DNA of 64,000 nucleotides, taken from Durusdinium trenchii (lineage: Eukaryota; Sar; Dinophyceae; Suessiales; Symbiodiniaceae). The notes below the pieces were generated by a model. The model was given only the letters and a program-made list of their open reading frames with translations. It did not search any database and had not been told where the DNA came from. Of this stretch, positions 1 to 10,355 are shown piece by piece; position 1 is the first letter of the stretch, and every line of letters begins with the position of its first letter. Location of the stretch: contig CAXAMN010003669.1 in NCBI GenBank assembly GCA_963970005.1, positions 1,129,717-1,193,716 of the forward strand, read 5' to 3'. Position numbers and translations under genes: made by a program.

Positions 1-128
1 GTCACAACGCTTGCATGGCACAAGTTTCAAGTCCAAGTTTGAGATGGTGCTTGCGCAAGTTTCCACTCCAAAACGTCTTGCGGACCAGCACATGCATGGT
101 AGCTGAGCAAGGTGGTTGATGGCACAGC

Positions 129-206
129 GTCCTATGTGGCCATGCGTCCTATGTGTCCATGGGGTGGCGTCCTATGTGACACTGTCTACTGTGTATCCTA
201 TGTGGC
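129..206. repeat. Four copies of CCTATGTG next to the truncated copia end
   Basis: The octamer CCTATGTG occurs at 131, 148, 171 and 197, three of the four preceded by GCGT or TGTAT-like sequence. It lies immediately beyond the point where the copia reverse transcriptase frame stops (210), where RNase H sequence would be expected. No RNase H motif is readable from 1 to 209 in any minus-strand frame. The element is therefore either truncated here and joined to unrelated repeat DNA, or decayed beyond recognition. Confidence 0.6.
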
Positions 207-209
207 CGG

Positions 210-2420
210 TCAACCTAAGCTGGTATTCCAGTGCCTCGATGTTGGGTTCTGTAGACCTTGTGCCAATGAGCGCGTTGCAGTTTGCAGATCAGGTCGATCC
301 TGTGCCAAATACGCGGCTCTCATAGCAATAGATCTATACATCGTTGCATCTTCGGCACTCAGCGGAACTTCTTCATGTTGGAGTTCCTCTTGACTTGGCT
401 TGGCCAAAGGTGTTTTGACCTTGCCTGGTTGACCAGTGCCTAGCCACTTGATGATCAACTCTGCATGTCTTGGATCTGGTTCCCACCAAATGCCTTCATT
501 TGACCAGGTGATGATGCGATTCAGCACTCTGATCTGTTGGCTTGCTTTTGGTGAACCTGGTGGACCGAGAATGCCTCGTTCCACAACTTGCCATTCTTTG
601 GCTGCTGAAGTGTGAAACCATTTGATGTCATCAAAACTTCCAACTGTCGTGAAATCGTCTCCATGCACTTCTGTTCGAAGTTCTCTGGATGCATGGTAGT
701 AGATGCATGGGTTGGACTTGCCTTGAACAAATCCTAGCTTCTTCATGAACTCTGCAATGGTCAGCTCCCAATTCATGGGTGCGTCTCTGGTGCCGTAAAG
801 GCTTCTGACCAATCTTCCTACCACATCTCCATCTTCTGGTTTCTGGCCTTCTGATGGAATTTCAACATAGAGTTCTCTTGTTGCTTTGGAGTAGAAATGA
901 GCTCTCTTCACATCTAAAAATCCTAGGAAAGATTGCTTTGCTTTTCTTCTTTCGCCTTTCTCCAATGGAAGGCTGTCGCTGACTGCAATGGTTAGCAGTA
1001 GCTTCAAAGCTGCTAGGCTCGGCATGGCTGCGAAAAATTCGTCAAAACCTGAGCCTCTTTTGATCTCTTGCGCTACCAATCGACTTCTGTAGAGAGGATT
1101 GGTTTCATCTTGCTTGTTCACATCTACCCATCGAGTTCCAATGATTCTGGTTCCTTTTGGAACTTTGCTTCTTGGGATCTTTTCCCAAACTCCCATTGAT
1201 TCGACAATGTCGATTTCATCTTTTCTGGCTTTCTCTACCTTCTCAGGTAGAAGCTCTTTTCCACTGATGTCATCGTAGTACCACCAGTCTCTTGCCTCTT
1301 CTGCCATTTCTTCTGGCAGTGGGATCTTCTCTTCACACACTGGTTTCTCTGGGTCGATGCTAGATAGCACTCTCTCTCTGTCTTCTAGGATTAGGCTTTC
1401 TAGAGCCATCTCAATGCTCTGGATGTCTCTTGTTCTCTCGGCTTCATCTTCATGTTCGCCTTCTGCCTTTCTCTTCTTGTCTCTATCTACTCTGGCTTTT
1501 GCTGTGGGTGATCCTGCTGGTTCATGTTGTTCTTCGTGTTCTCTCTTTCCTCCATGTGGTTCAGGTTCGCGTGGTCTGCGAATACCTGATGCTGAAGCTG
1601 ATGCTGTGCCTGGTGTTGGTGGTGCTGCTTCTGGTTCGTACCAAAGTTCTGTCACAATGTCCATCTTGTGTGGTAATGCTCCATTGAGTATCTCTGGTGG
1701 AAGGTCTGTTGTCATGACTCCACTCTCAATGATTGCATTGTTTGCATGGTTTCTTGTGACTCGGTGCCAGACGGTGGACCAATCAGGTCCTCCTGGCATG
1801 GTGGTTTGAAAACAGTAAGCTTCGACGTCAAGTCGTGCGAACACTCGACACGAATCGGGAACTCCCGATGGTCTTTTGCTTTCATATCCATGAAGGATTT
1901 GAGGTCTCTTGCCACTGACGGGTTGTGGCATGCCAGTGATTGCCTCTCCAACTCGGCTTTCATGTCTTGCTACTCTTGGGTTCTCTTCTTCTTCTCCTCT
2001 GATGCTCTCTTCAAGTCTGTCTCGACACCTGTTGGTGTGATGGATGCCTGTAGATCTCTTGCCAATCTGTGTGGCATCACAAGCTGGGCAACCTGCTGTA
2101 TACCCAAACTTTTCCAGGTCTTTCTTGGTGATGTAAAGCCTTCTCAGCTTTCTTTTCTTGTCATCCATTGCCGGTGGTTGCACCAAAGCTTCACCACTTG
2201 GGCTGGCAATGATTGGTTCCCTTGGGGCTGCAATTGCTGGTTCTTCGCGAATTGCTTGAGGATCCCAGGGAATTCCAGTGATCGATTTCAGCAACTCTGA
2301 ATCATATCGATCTTCTTCTGGCTTTCTTCGAATGGATTGCACTGTGAACACTCCACAGGCGTTTCCTACTATCTTCTCTGTGGTGGTGTCTTTCACTCCT
2401 AGAAAATTCCTTTGGTCCAT
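210..2420 (-). CDS. Copia reverse transcriptase region (736 aa, RNase H missing)
   Basis: The first 130 residues include a C-x2-C...H-x4-C zinc pattern (CPAC at 111-114, HHTNRC at 127-132). A charged linker rich in Glu and Lys follows. The RT domain begins near residue 420 with GTRIIGTRWVDVNKQ. FLDVKRAHFYSKATRELYVE (501-520) is motif A with D503. GRLVRSLYGTRDAPMNWE (535-552) corresponds to the SLYGLKQAPR block. VHGDDFTTVG (585-594) is the catalytic box, with HGDD instead of the usual YVDD. AAYLAQDRPDLQTATRSLA (702-720) is the conserved block just before RNase H. The frame stops 16 residues later, so RNase H is absent. Confidence 0.9.
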   Translation of the reverse strand: MDQRNFLGVKDTTTEKIVGNACGVFTVQSIRRKPEEDRYDSELLKSITGIPWDPQAIREEPAIAAPREPIIASPSGEALVQPPAMDDKKRKLRRLYITKKDLEKFGYTAGCPACDATQIGKRSTGIHHTNRCRDRLEESIRGEEEENPRVARHESRVGEAITGMPQPVSGKRPQILHGYESKRPSGVPDSCRVFARLDVEAYCFQTTMPGGPDWSTVWHRVTRNHANNAIIESGVMTTDLPPEILNGALPHKMDIVTELWYEPEAAPPTPGTASASASGIRRPREPEPHGGKREHEEQHEPAGSPTAKARVDRDKKRKAEGEHEDEAERTRDIQSIEMALESLILEDRERVLSSIDPEKPVCEEKIPLPEEMAEEARDWWYYDDISGKELLPEKVEKARKDEIDIVESMGVWEKIPRSKVPKGTRIIGTRWVDVNKQDETNPLYRSRLVAQEIKRGSGFDEFFAAMPSLAALKLLLTIAVSDSLPLEKGERRKAKQSFLGFLDVKRAHFYSKATRELYVEIPSEGQKPEDGDVVGRLVRSLYGTRDAPMNWELTIAEFMKKLGFVQGKSNPCIYYHASRELRTEVHGDDFTTVGSFDDIKWFHTSAAKEWQVVERGILGPPGSPKASQQIRVLNRIITWSNEGIWWEPDPRHAELIIKWLGTGQPGKVKTPLAKPSQEELQHEEVPLSAEDATMYRSIAMRAAYLAQDRPDLQTATRSLAQGLQNPTSRHWNTSLG

Positions 2421-2926
2421 TGGGCCTCGAACTTGTGGCCTCTCTTGAGGTATTCGATGGCCTCACCAAATGGTGGAATTGCTACTTTCCATTCACGTCC
2501 ACGAAGTCGTGAATACGGAGTCTTTCCGTCTTGAAGTTCGGTTGATCGGAAAAACAAGTTGTAGACTGTGGATGCATGTTCGACCAACCAAGTCAAAACA
2601 GGTGAATCGTCAGGAAGTTTCTCACCATAGTTCGACTCGATTGCGGCTCGAAGAGTCCTGGCTTGTCCTTCCAAGGTTTGAACTGCTCGTTCAATCTCTC
2701 CCTTGGATTCTTTGACTCCTTTCGGGCTCTTCTCGATGATCAGGGTTCCTTCAAACCCATTCTTTACTGCCTCAACAACAGAGGTGAGGGCAGGTTCAGG
2801 ATCATGTCGAATGATCAGTTGGAGTATCCCAGTTTCTTGATGTCGTTCAAAAGTACTTTGGATCCATATGGACCTTTTGTCACACCTTTGTAGGGCAACA
2901 CATGAGCAAAAAGATGCTTTGTCCAT
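2399..2926 (-). CDS. Copia integrase, catalytic-core C-terminal part
   Basis: Only the part from about residue 35 onward is homologous. HDPEPALTSVVEAV gives the second catalytic aspartate. KGEIERAVQTLEGQARTL holds the catalytic glutamate region typical of dinoflagellate copia integrases. GKTPYSRLRGREWK, close to the end, matches the conserved region after the core (usually TPyelw). The frame stops after AQWTKGIF. The next frame repeats the same bases as DQRNFLGVKDTT, so a one-base shift around 2400-2415 separates integrase from RT. Confidence 0.8.
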   Translation of the reverse strand: MDKASFCSCVALQRCDKRSIWIQSTFERHQETGILQLIIRHDPEPALTSVVEAVKNGFEGTLIIEKSPKGVKESKGEIERAVQTLEGQARTLRAAIESNYGEKLPDDSPVLTWLVEHASTVYNLFFRSTELQDGKTPYSRLRGREWKVAIPPFGEAIEYLKRGHKFEAQWTKGIF

Positions 2927-3225
2927 CGATCTCTGACAACAAGAATTGGTGCATGGGTCTTCTCGTCCAAAACTACATCATCAGTTCGTGAATTCATGAA
3001 ACAGTAGTCTACAGTCACTACTGGGGTTGTCTCATCGGTGTGGTCTATCTTCCTGTGGGGGTTTGCCTTGGCTTTTCCCCTTACACAGGCTTCACACCAA
3101 GACCTAAAAGGGAAGTGTGAAACAGCATGCTCTTCAAACTCTTTTCGCGTCGGGCGAATGGGAGCATGGATTTGGAGCTCAGGCGGCACTTCGTCGCCTT
3201 GCTCGGCCTCTTCGGCCTGCTCCAC
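2815..3225 (-). CDS. Copia integrase, N-terminal part
   Basis: This frame continues the Gag-protease ORF after a shift. It contains the integrase zinc-binding HHCC pattern (HAVSHFPFRSWCEACVRGKA), in which two His and two Cys can be seen. A first catalytic aspartate follows in VTVDYCFM. The segment ends at a premature stop after KKLGYSN. The protein resumes as LIIRHDPEPAL in the frame of the 2399-2926 piece, so the break around 2815-2830 is a simple indel. The apparent start is a GTG codon and probably not a real initiation site. This is a pseudogene fragment of a polyprotein, not a separate gene. Confidence 0.8.
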   Translation of the reverse strand: MEQAEEAEQGDEVPPELQIHAPIRPTRKEFEEHAVSHFPFRSWCEACVRGKAKANPHRKIDHTDETTPVVTVDYCFMNSRTDDVVLDEKTHAPILVVRDRWTKHLFAHVLPYKGVTKGPYGSKVLLNDIKKLGYSN

Positions 3226-3230
3226 CGGGC

Positions 3231-6200
3231 TTACCCATTGCGGTGCCGGACGAAAGGGTGGAATGCAAGCGGCACAGAACAGACGCCGTTGCTGAACGAG
3301 ATCGGAATCTTAGTTCCGTCTCGGGAGATCTGCCCACCAGATCCGTGCATCTGAATGCACCAGCCCTTGCTCATAAGGGCCCCCGCGGAGAGCAGCGGTT
3401 TTGCAACCGCCATCACCCGGAAACAGCAACGTCCATTGAGGGAGTTCTGGCCGATGCCGATGGTCACCCTGGCCTCGATCTTGCCAAGGTCCTTGACCAC
3501 TTCGCCTGAGGCAGTCTTGTAGACTTTGCAGGTGCCTTCAGGCTGGATAGGCTTGTAGCCCAATGCGGTGGCCAGCTCAACAGGGATGCAGGAGGTCGCG
3601 GCTCCTGAATCCAAGGTCACCTGATGAGCCATTGGCGTCTCCATGGATGCCAGCTCCAAACTCTTGAGAGCTAGTGGATCTTCATCGCCTTCATCAGGCT
3701 CGCTTGAGGGAGTGGGATATCGTTTTCCCTTTCCCTTCTTGGCCTCACGGGCAGCATCCTGAGTGGCCACGTTGACAGCTCGGGTCAACTGCACCTTCCT
3801 CTGCTTGCCCTTTCCTTGGCCCTTCTCGGAGGCAGCCGGAGCCGAAGCGGCTCGGCTTTTGCCCGGGGATCGTGACCGGGACTTCAGCCGAAGCGTCTGC
3901 CTTGGCGCTTCGCTGGATTCCTCTGGCTTGGATCCTGGTCCACGGAATCGCTCCTGGTGCTCTTCAGTCGAGCTCTTGAACCAGGCCATGCGTTCCTCCT
4001 TGGTCTTGCCTTTCTTCTCAGGAGGTGGAGGTGTCTTGGCAATGCGCCTTTGCTTTGGCGTCTTTGGGCCAACCTCATCTTCCTCCTCCTGTTCTTCCAT
4101 CATCTGCTGCATATGGGCTGTCATGTAGAAAGGAGGTTCGTTCTTGACGGTCTCAAGCTTTGGATCTTTCATCTTCAAATGCTTTGCCACATCTTCGGGC
4201 TTCAGATCCATGTCGGCATCTTTCACATGCTTTGGCGCATCTTTTGAAGTTGGGCTGCCTTGCTGTCCCTTGGCAGTCTTGATGCGCTTTCCCATCTCTT
4301 TCTGCTTGATCGTCCATTCCTTTGCCCACTGGTTGAGGACTTTTGGCGGGCAACAATTCAAAGCCATATGATGGTTCCATAGGCCGGTGTCATTGTCACA
4401 CCTCAGGGCCTTGTTGCACGCACGGCAGACCATGTTCTTGCTGCCATCTCTGTTCTTGTGGGTGCATTTGGCTACCCATTCATCATAGCTGAGGATGCGC
4501 TCTTGGAACATGTGATCGAGCCATGGCACGGTATCTTTCTCTTTTTCTTCTTCTTGTCCATCTGACTCCTCGTCAGCTGGCTCAGTGCCATTCTCATCCT
4601 CTTCAACTTCACCTTCAAACTCTTCTTCTTCTTCGAGTCCCTCGATCTCAGTCACATCAAGGGGATTGATGTTCTCCGTGACTGGAGCTGCGAAGGATGG
4701 TGCGCTTGTTGCTCCTTCGCCTTGGCTTTCGACGCGCTTCATCACAACATAGTCCTCTGGGTTGAACCCAGCTGCAGTGAGCGCCTTGTCGATGACACTG
4801 CGGGCTGGATGGCTAGTAGCCGTCCATGTCTGGCTTTCCCGCTTCATCTCTGCCAACTCTTGAGTGGAAAGATCCTCGATCTTGGGCTCCCTCTCTTTTG
4901 GCTTCTCAGGCTTCTTTGCCTGCCCTGGCTTCTTGTAGCCACGATGCCTCTGGGCCTTTTCTCGACCTCGAGGCTGAGGGGTTTCATCAAACTTTCCCTC
5001 ATCATCTTCATCATCCCAAGCTTGAAGTCGACCAGTACCCTTGGCACGAGCGATCTCATAGTAATCGAGCTCCTCAGGGTAATTGGCCTCATAGTCGCGC
5101 CAGGATTCGAAACGATCCTGGGCCTTCTCAACGCGATGCTGCTCGGCGCGCTGACGGCTCTTCTCTTTCTTCTTAGCCAATCTTGGGTCCATGCCTGATG
5201 CCAAATCAGCTGAGAGCCTTGGCGACTCCGCCGGAACCGAAGCGGCTCGGCAAGGAGTTGGTCTCTTCAGCAAGATCTTGGCTTCTCTCTCCTTTTCTTC
5301 ATACTGTTCTTTCAGCCTCTTCATCTCGGCCTGTTGTTCCAAGATGGCATCATTGGCTGCTTTGCCTTTGGCTTCGGCCTCTTCGATGGCCTTCTGGATT
5401 GTCTCAGACTTCCTCTCATACAGCTCGCGATTGGACTGCATGGTCTCTTGGATTGCTTGGTTCATGACTGCAATCCCAGCAGCTGCAATTCCAGGACGAC
5501 CTTTTCCAGCTCCTGGCTTCTTTGGCATAGCCTTGACTTCAGTCTCAGCTTTTGCCTTGGCTGCTCCACGAGAAATTGCGGCAGGTGCTGCTTTCTCCAT
5601 CTCGATGGCAAAGAGGGTGGCGATGTCAGCGGAATACTCAGGCTCGGGTTGATGCTCTTGAGCCATAGAGGTTTCAGATTCCTCAACTGAAGCTACCTTC
5701 TTACTCTTACTCTTGCCTTTACCTTTAGAGTCTTTGCCTTTGCCACCTTTGCCTTTACCCTTGGAGTTTTGGTTGTACCAACTACTCTTGTTCCAATCAT
5801 TCTTATACCAATCGTTCTTGTTCCATGAGTTGTTCCATGACGAGGGATTGGACCATGAAGAACCTTTTCCCTTCTGCTTACCTTTGTTGTTTCCCTTGCC
5901 TCCATCTTGACTCTTTCCTTTTCCTTTGCCGCCTTTTGAGCCACCTTTGCCTTTTCCTTTGGCTTTAGCCAGACTTGCAAGTGAAGCTTGCATCTGGCTG
6001 GCAGCTGCGGCTAGTGCATCAACATCCATTGGTGCTGATCCAGTCTTTGCTTCTTTTCGGCTCTCGATGTTCTCGAGGTAAGCCAAAATCTCTGACTTCA
6101 TGATGGCATAGTCAGTGAGTCTTGAACTCTGGAGGTCAAGGTGATCTTGAAGTTTGGCTGGACACATCTGCTGAAGACAACTTCTTGCGATGTCATCATC

Positions 6201-6851
6201 AAGAGCTTTCTTCTTCCGCTCTTCATACTTTCGCCTGATGTTTTCCCAGGCTTCTATGCTCTCTCTGAGCTTGTCCAATGCACACTGTTGTGGGTGCAGG
6301 ACCTTCTTCAGCAAAGCTGAGTTTGCTTGTGGGTTCTGTGGATCATACTTGGTGATCAATCGTCTCAATGCCTCTAGGCCAAAGTGCTGACCTCTGGAGG
6401 TATTCTTGACAATCTCGAGGGCTTCCCCCTCACATAGTGAGATCAGAGCCTGTCGGGCCTGAGCTGAAACAAGCTCGGCTCCTTCAGGATAATCATCTTC
6501 CAGAGATGTCTCATTGATCTCTGTGTCTTGATGCTCTTCGAGGAGCTGAATGCACTTTCCTGCATTCTTGTGACTTGTCTCAATCCAAGTCTTGAACTTG
6601 AAGTACCATGAATCCCAGGTACCTGGGTGTCCACTGAACTTATCAGGCTTTGGAATGCCTTTCAACTCGGATCTGTCTCTTACTTCTACGCTAGTGGCTA
6701 TGTTCCTTGTGATTGCCGTTTGTTGTGTATATGCTTCTGCCATTGCTCGTTGCAATTGGCTCTGCCCCTGTGCTAGGGCTTGCATCATCTGTGCAAATTG
6801 TTGTGCCATGTCTGTGGCTTGTGGTGCCTGTGCTCCTGGCTGTTGCGCCAT
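3231..6851 (-). CDS. Copia Gag-protease polyprotein (1206 aa, first ORF)
   Basis: The ORF starts with a Gln-rich segment. A copia-type Gag core follows at about residues 60-265; PKPDKFSGHPGTWDSW resembles the family's entry motif. Residues 295-385 are a low-complexity Gly-Lys and Trp-Asn-Lys region that is likely to bind RNA. A Lys/Glu-rich coiled-coil-like stretch covers about 470-530. A small C-x2-C...H-x5-C zinc-binding pattern lies at C809, C812, H827/H828 and C833. Near the end, TLDSGAATSCIP (D1081) is the aspartic protease active site. The stop comes about 80 residues after the protease motif, and in the other frame the reading goes on to QWVSPVEQ and into integrase. The usual copia polyprotein is one ORF, so this junction is either a frameshift mutation or a programmed shift. 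Confidence 0.88.
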   Translation of the reverse strand: MAQQPGAQAPQATDMAQQFAQMMQALAQGQSQLQRAMAEAYTQQTAITRNIATSVEVRDRSELKGIPKPDKFSGHPGTWDSWYFKFKTWIETSHKNAGKCIQLLEEHQDTEINETSLEDDYPEGAELVSAQARQALISLCEGEALEIVKNTSRGQHFGLEALRRLITKYDPQNPQANSALLKKVLHPQQCALDKLRESIEAWENIRRKYEERKKKALDDDIARSCLQQMCPAKLQDHLDLQSSRLTDYAIMKSEILAYLENIESRKEAKTGSAPMDVDALAAAASQMQASLASLAKAKGKGKGGSKGGKGKGKSQDGGKGNNKGKQKGKGSSWSNPSSWNNSWNKNDWYKNDWNKSSWYNQNSKGKGKGGKGKDSKGKGKSKSKKVASVEESETSMAQEHQPEPEYSADIATLFAIEMEKAAPAAISRGAAKAKAETEVKAMPKKPGAGKGRPGIAAAGIAVMNQAIQETMQSNRELYERKSETIQKAIEEAEAKGKAANDAILEQQAEMKRLKEQYEEKEREAKILLKRPTPCRAASVPAESPRLSADLASGMDPRLAKKKEKSRQRAEQHRVEKAQDRFESWRDYEANYPEELDYYEIARAKGTGRLQAWDDEDDEGKFDETPQPRGREKAQRHRGYKKPGQAKKPEKPKEREPKIEDLSTQELAEMKRESQTWTATSHPARSVIDKALTAAGFNPEDYVVMKRVESQGEGATSAPSFAAPVTENINPLDVTEIEGLEEEEEFEGEVEEDENGTEPADEESDGQEEEKEKDTVPWLDHMFQERILSYDEWVAKCTHKNRDGSKNMVCRACNKALRCDNDTGLWNHHMALNCCPPKVLNQWAKEWTIKQKEMGKRIKTAKGQQGSPTSKDAPKHVKDADMDLKPEDVAKHLKMKDPKLETVKNEPPFYMTAHMQQMMEEQEEEDEVGPKTPKQRRIAKTPPPPEKKGKTKEERMAWFKSSTEEHQERFRGPGSKPEESSEAPRQTLRLKSRSRSPGKSRAASAPAASEKGQGKGKQRKVQLTRAVNVATQDAAREAKKGKGKRYPTPSSEPDEGDEDPLALKSLELASMETPMAHQVTLDSGAATSCIPVELATALGYKPIQPEGTCKVYKTASGEVVKDLGKIEARVTIGIGQNSLNGRCCFRVMAVAKPLLSAGALMSKGWCIQMHGSGGQISRDGTKIPISFSNGVCSVPLAFHPFVRHRNG

Positions 6852-6980
6852 GTTGACTTGCTAGCCAGGGATTGAAGCAATCCGGCTGTCCTGCAAGTGA
6901 TGCTTGTTTTGTGGATCTCTGGTGCCAGAGCCGATGCGGCTCGGCGACCTTCGATTCGCAGACGGTAGCCGGGTCTTAGA

Positions 6981-6998
6981 ACCGCGGCTCCGCTACCA
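6981..6998 (-). other. Retrotransposon primer-binding site (tRNA-iMet-like)
   Basis: On the element strand the sequence is TGGTAGCGGAGCCGCGGT. It begins with TGG, the complement of the tRNA CCA end, and its first 11 bases differ from the complement of a eukaryotic initiator Met tRNA 3' end at one position. The two bases before it (6999-7000, CA on the element strand) fit the conserved end of a 5' LTR. It lies about 130 bases upstream of the gag start, the usual place for a primer-binding site. Confidence 0.65.
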
Positions 6999-7000
6999 TG

Positions 7001-10000
7001 AACGGAGAATTTAGGCTCTTAAACTCTGTGACCCCAAGTCACTGTCCCAAAGGTTGTAGTAGAAGCTTAGGCCCACTTTTAGCTCAAACTCGAACAAACG
7101 AATTGAACAAACGGCTGCAGTGAAACATACATCTATACAAGCTATATCATGTACATGTAACTGGTGCTACATCTGATCATATATATATATATATAGTTAT
7201 AGTATATAATATACACAGTATGCAGCGGATGATCATGAGGATCGTGGTGGTGATGATGATGATGAGGAGGAGGAGGGGGAGGAAAGTGTTCATCAAGATC
7301 TCGCAGCAAGGGCAGGACAAAGTTTTGTAAACAGAAAGCACAAATATGAAGTGCAAAGAGTAAGCACAGGAGCTTCATTTGGTAGTTTCCTTCTACATGA
7401 GCGTAATTGGCAGATTCTTTGATCTCTAGTTCCTGAAATTGCCCGAGTCCTCTTGCAAAGGGTGCGCCCGAATCAGCCTTGACAAGGCCATATAATTAGA
7501 GGTTTAAAGGCCTTCCATAGCTTTCTTGAGTCTGAAAAACAGATTTGGGGAAACATTGAAGGTCTCAAATAAGACGTGTCAAGGGTGGCTTTGCTCCTCG
7601 TCACTGCTTGCTCCAGCCTCGACGGCTGTTCCCGCCCAGACCTTTATATAGTTGGTGAATGGGGCATGAAGTTCAAGCTGCAGTTCAGAAGCAAAGTAAG
7701 CCTGAAAACGGCCAATGGCTAAGGACAATGGCTAGCCACCACGTACCCCCCCATTGACCATTGAGTTAGGAGGGTGGATTCGCCCAACATATTAAACGTC
7801 AAAAAGAAAACGTCGCTATCGGACATCACCGGCCCAGAAGGCACCGTCCAGTCGTCCCGTCGTCGTCCCGTCGACCGGGGGGCGTCGGCAACCCCACCAA
7901 GAGTCTCGCCCAGGTCGTAAGCGTCGCCCTGGTAGACAGCAACACCTCAAAACGCCGGTCACCGTCCAACGGCCAAGGTTCGGGGGTCTGGAGCGGTGCG
8001 GTGCTGAGTTGAGATTTCAACCAGGTTTGAAGAGTCTTTGGATGTTCTGAGTGTGGATGTTCAGGAGACAAAGTCCATCAAAGTCCGCACTCCCTGATTG
8101 AAGGCTAGCTTTTAGGTGTTGATCTGTTGATGCAAATTGCAAAGCTAGAGTGTCTACGGCGATTCTGTTGAAAAGTGACAAAAGGTCAGTGAGGCAGAAC
8201 AAAGTCAAATCTGGAAGCCTTTCTGACTGATTCAATTCGGATATTCCATGCAGGATTTTGCAGGTGTCCCTGAAACGCTCCCACTGGAACATCAATTATA
8301 TATGTGTATTAACACTTGATTTGCTGGCAACATGCCATGCTGACTGGCACTCGAACCTGGGTTTGCTCCTTCTTGCCCTGGAAGGAGCAAACATAATTAA
8401 CAATAATATTTAAAAGAATACTTTGCTGATGTGCTGGTGTCAGAATATATGGCACCAGCGGCCCTCATTCTGACTGAGGAATTCTAAGCCTTGAGCGATT
8501 TAGACACGTTCTCAGCTCCCAATGGAGTCCGTTGAAGTCCATTGGAGTCAGCGAGTGCCAGCCAAATCCCAGGGCGGCCCAGGGGGTCCAGGGGGCCGAG
8601 GAACGTTTGCATCCAGAGCCTTCAACTAACGGTTCAAGTTGGCAGTTTCCTCAGGGGAGAAGAAGCTGTCAGGTGAATCCCAACATGAGATAAAGATGAC
8701 ATGAGCCCACCTGTATACAAAAATTATACAATAGTATACTATAGTGTGCCCACGGCGGTAGATGCCAGGTGTGGCGAACCCATATCCTCCACGAAGAGTT
8801 GGATCTTGAAGAGGACATCTTAAGATGCTTAAGAGGTTCACGATGTGAAAACGAGTTTAATGATTTGGACCCCAAAGCGGTTCTGTTCCAGGATGCTCAA
8901 GCAAATGGGGAGTTGTTGTAGCCATTGATCACCATGGCACATCATGGTAGAAGCTTCATGACATGCAAAAACCGCCTCGATCAAACTATACTTTTCAGGC
9001 TTCAACACCGTTGTTTTCATTCTGCCTCACCACTTGCAAAAAGTGTCACTGCGGTATTTCTTCAGTGCTCCATTCCAGTGTGATATCTGTTGTGCTCCTC
9101 GGCATCCTTGACTCAATTTGTCAAAGTCACTGCAGTATGTCAGTATGTTATAATCAAACAAATGATGGCTGCCCCCCTTCATTTCACTACTCACTACGAT
9201 GTGCAAACACTCAGTCTGGGACAAAATCATAGATGCATGATGCATGCCAATTACATCCAATTACTATGTGGCACATTGGCCACGAAAATACACATGAGGA
9301 TTTGAGGGGCCAATGTAAGGCAAGTTTCTGACAGCTGTGAGTGGTTGAGGTGTTGTGGTCGCTGTGGTCGTTGCGGGAGTGGTGCTGGACGTCTGCATAG
9401 TTGACGTTGCAGTGGACGTGGAGGTGGAGGCCTGGAGTGGGATGGCTCCATGTAGCGAAAAAAGACGTGTTTCATCCGCCTTCGGCTGATTCACCTGGTT
9501 CTTCTGCCTAGTACCATCGTGGTTTCGCTGAAGAAGGCGAACGGAGATGGTGCAACATGGTACAACTCCCGCATGAGCCACCACGCACACCCCGCGTGAT
9601 AAGGAGATGGGTCGGGCCACTTAGGCACCCCATGAGCCACTCTCGACTCCCATCGGTCCTCACCTGGGTGGACGAGCTCGTGGAGCTCGTCGTGGAGCTC
9701 GTCGTGGAGCTCGTGGAGCTCGTCGCGAGCTCTTGGAAGTGCCACCGCTGATTGCCTTGGGAGGTGGGTGTAGCGGTGGTGATGGCTGGCGGTGGATGGT
9801 TTGGAAGAGACAGATCCACGGGTGTTTTATTCAGCCTGGCTTACATTGACCAAGCAAAACTGGACCAGTTGAATCTGCAGAATCAATTGGCATAGTTTGC
9901 AATTGGGGGTGGCATTTCAATCACCCCAGTCGGACTTCAATGGCTAATTCATCAACATCGGGCCCACCATTGCAACAAAAAAGACTTTGAAGCTGCTCGC

Positions 10001-10355
10001 CACACTCGACCTCCTTGCCAATCCTGCATCCCAAGGTTCGTGAGTGCGAATCAAAGGAAAAACCACATGTCGGCAGCGTGGCCTCTTCTTTCTAACTTAC
10101 GGTCCTTGAACAATCAGAGGACTTGCGGTGTCTCCTTCCGAACCCACCCACGTCCTCGAAGCTGGAGACATAGCCCGATGGACATAGCCCGATCGACGTC
10201 CAGTCGGGCCAAGCGTAAGACCTGGTCGGTAAGACCTCATGTTTCGTACTGGCTTTGCATTTTCCCGGATCCAGTCAAATGAGGTCCATTACAGCCTGTA
10301 GGGTATCATGCTCCGCGCTTCCGATGCAGCAAGGTCCAAGGCGCTGAGGTCATTC
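7001..10355. other. Non-coding stretch; part should be the copia 5' LTR
   Basis: No protein family was recognised. The copia 5' LTR must start here, but its outer end is unknown. 7179-7195 is an AT dinucleotide run, and 7241-7286 is a GAT/GGA-rich run that produces a spurious His-rich minus-strand ORF. 8571-8650 is one copy of a dispersed repeat. 9670-9725 is a purine-skewed GTGGAGCTCGTC repeat. Other open frames look like chance. Confidence 0.55.
8571..8650. repeat. Dispersed ~70-bp repeat, copy 1
   Basis: The block AGGGCGGCCCAGG...CGTTTGCATCCAGAGCC...GGCAGTTTC matches 54342-54404 in the same order and orientation with scattered substitutions and a short length difference after the first 13 bases. 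The two copies are 46 kb apart. No open frame or terminal repeat explains the similarity. Confidence 0.6.

Larger units (their letters stand above)
210..7000 (-). mobile_element. Ty1/copia-type LTR retrotransposon, degenerate
   Basis: On the minus strand the order is primer-binding site, gag-protease, integrase, reverse transcriptase, which is the copia order because integrase precedes RT. The coding part is split into four frames. The breaks are near 3225-3233 (protease to integrase), near 2815-2830 (inside integrase) and near 2399-2420 (integrase to RT). Across each break the expected protein continues in another frame. RNase H and the 3' LTR are not seen: the frame ends at 210, shortly after the copia motif that precedes RNase H. 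The 5' LTR should lie at coordinates above 6999, but its outer end cannot be fixed without a second LTR. The copy is probably not autonomous. Confidence 0.9.

Noticed and set aside
1746..2300. 184-aa plus-strand ORF and other plus ORFs at 1357-6864
   Set aside because: They are shadows of the copia polyprotein on the minus strand.
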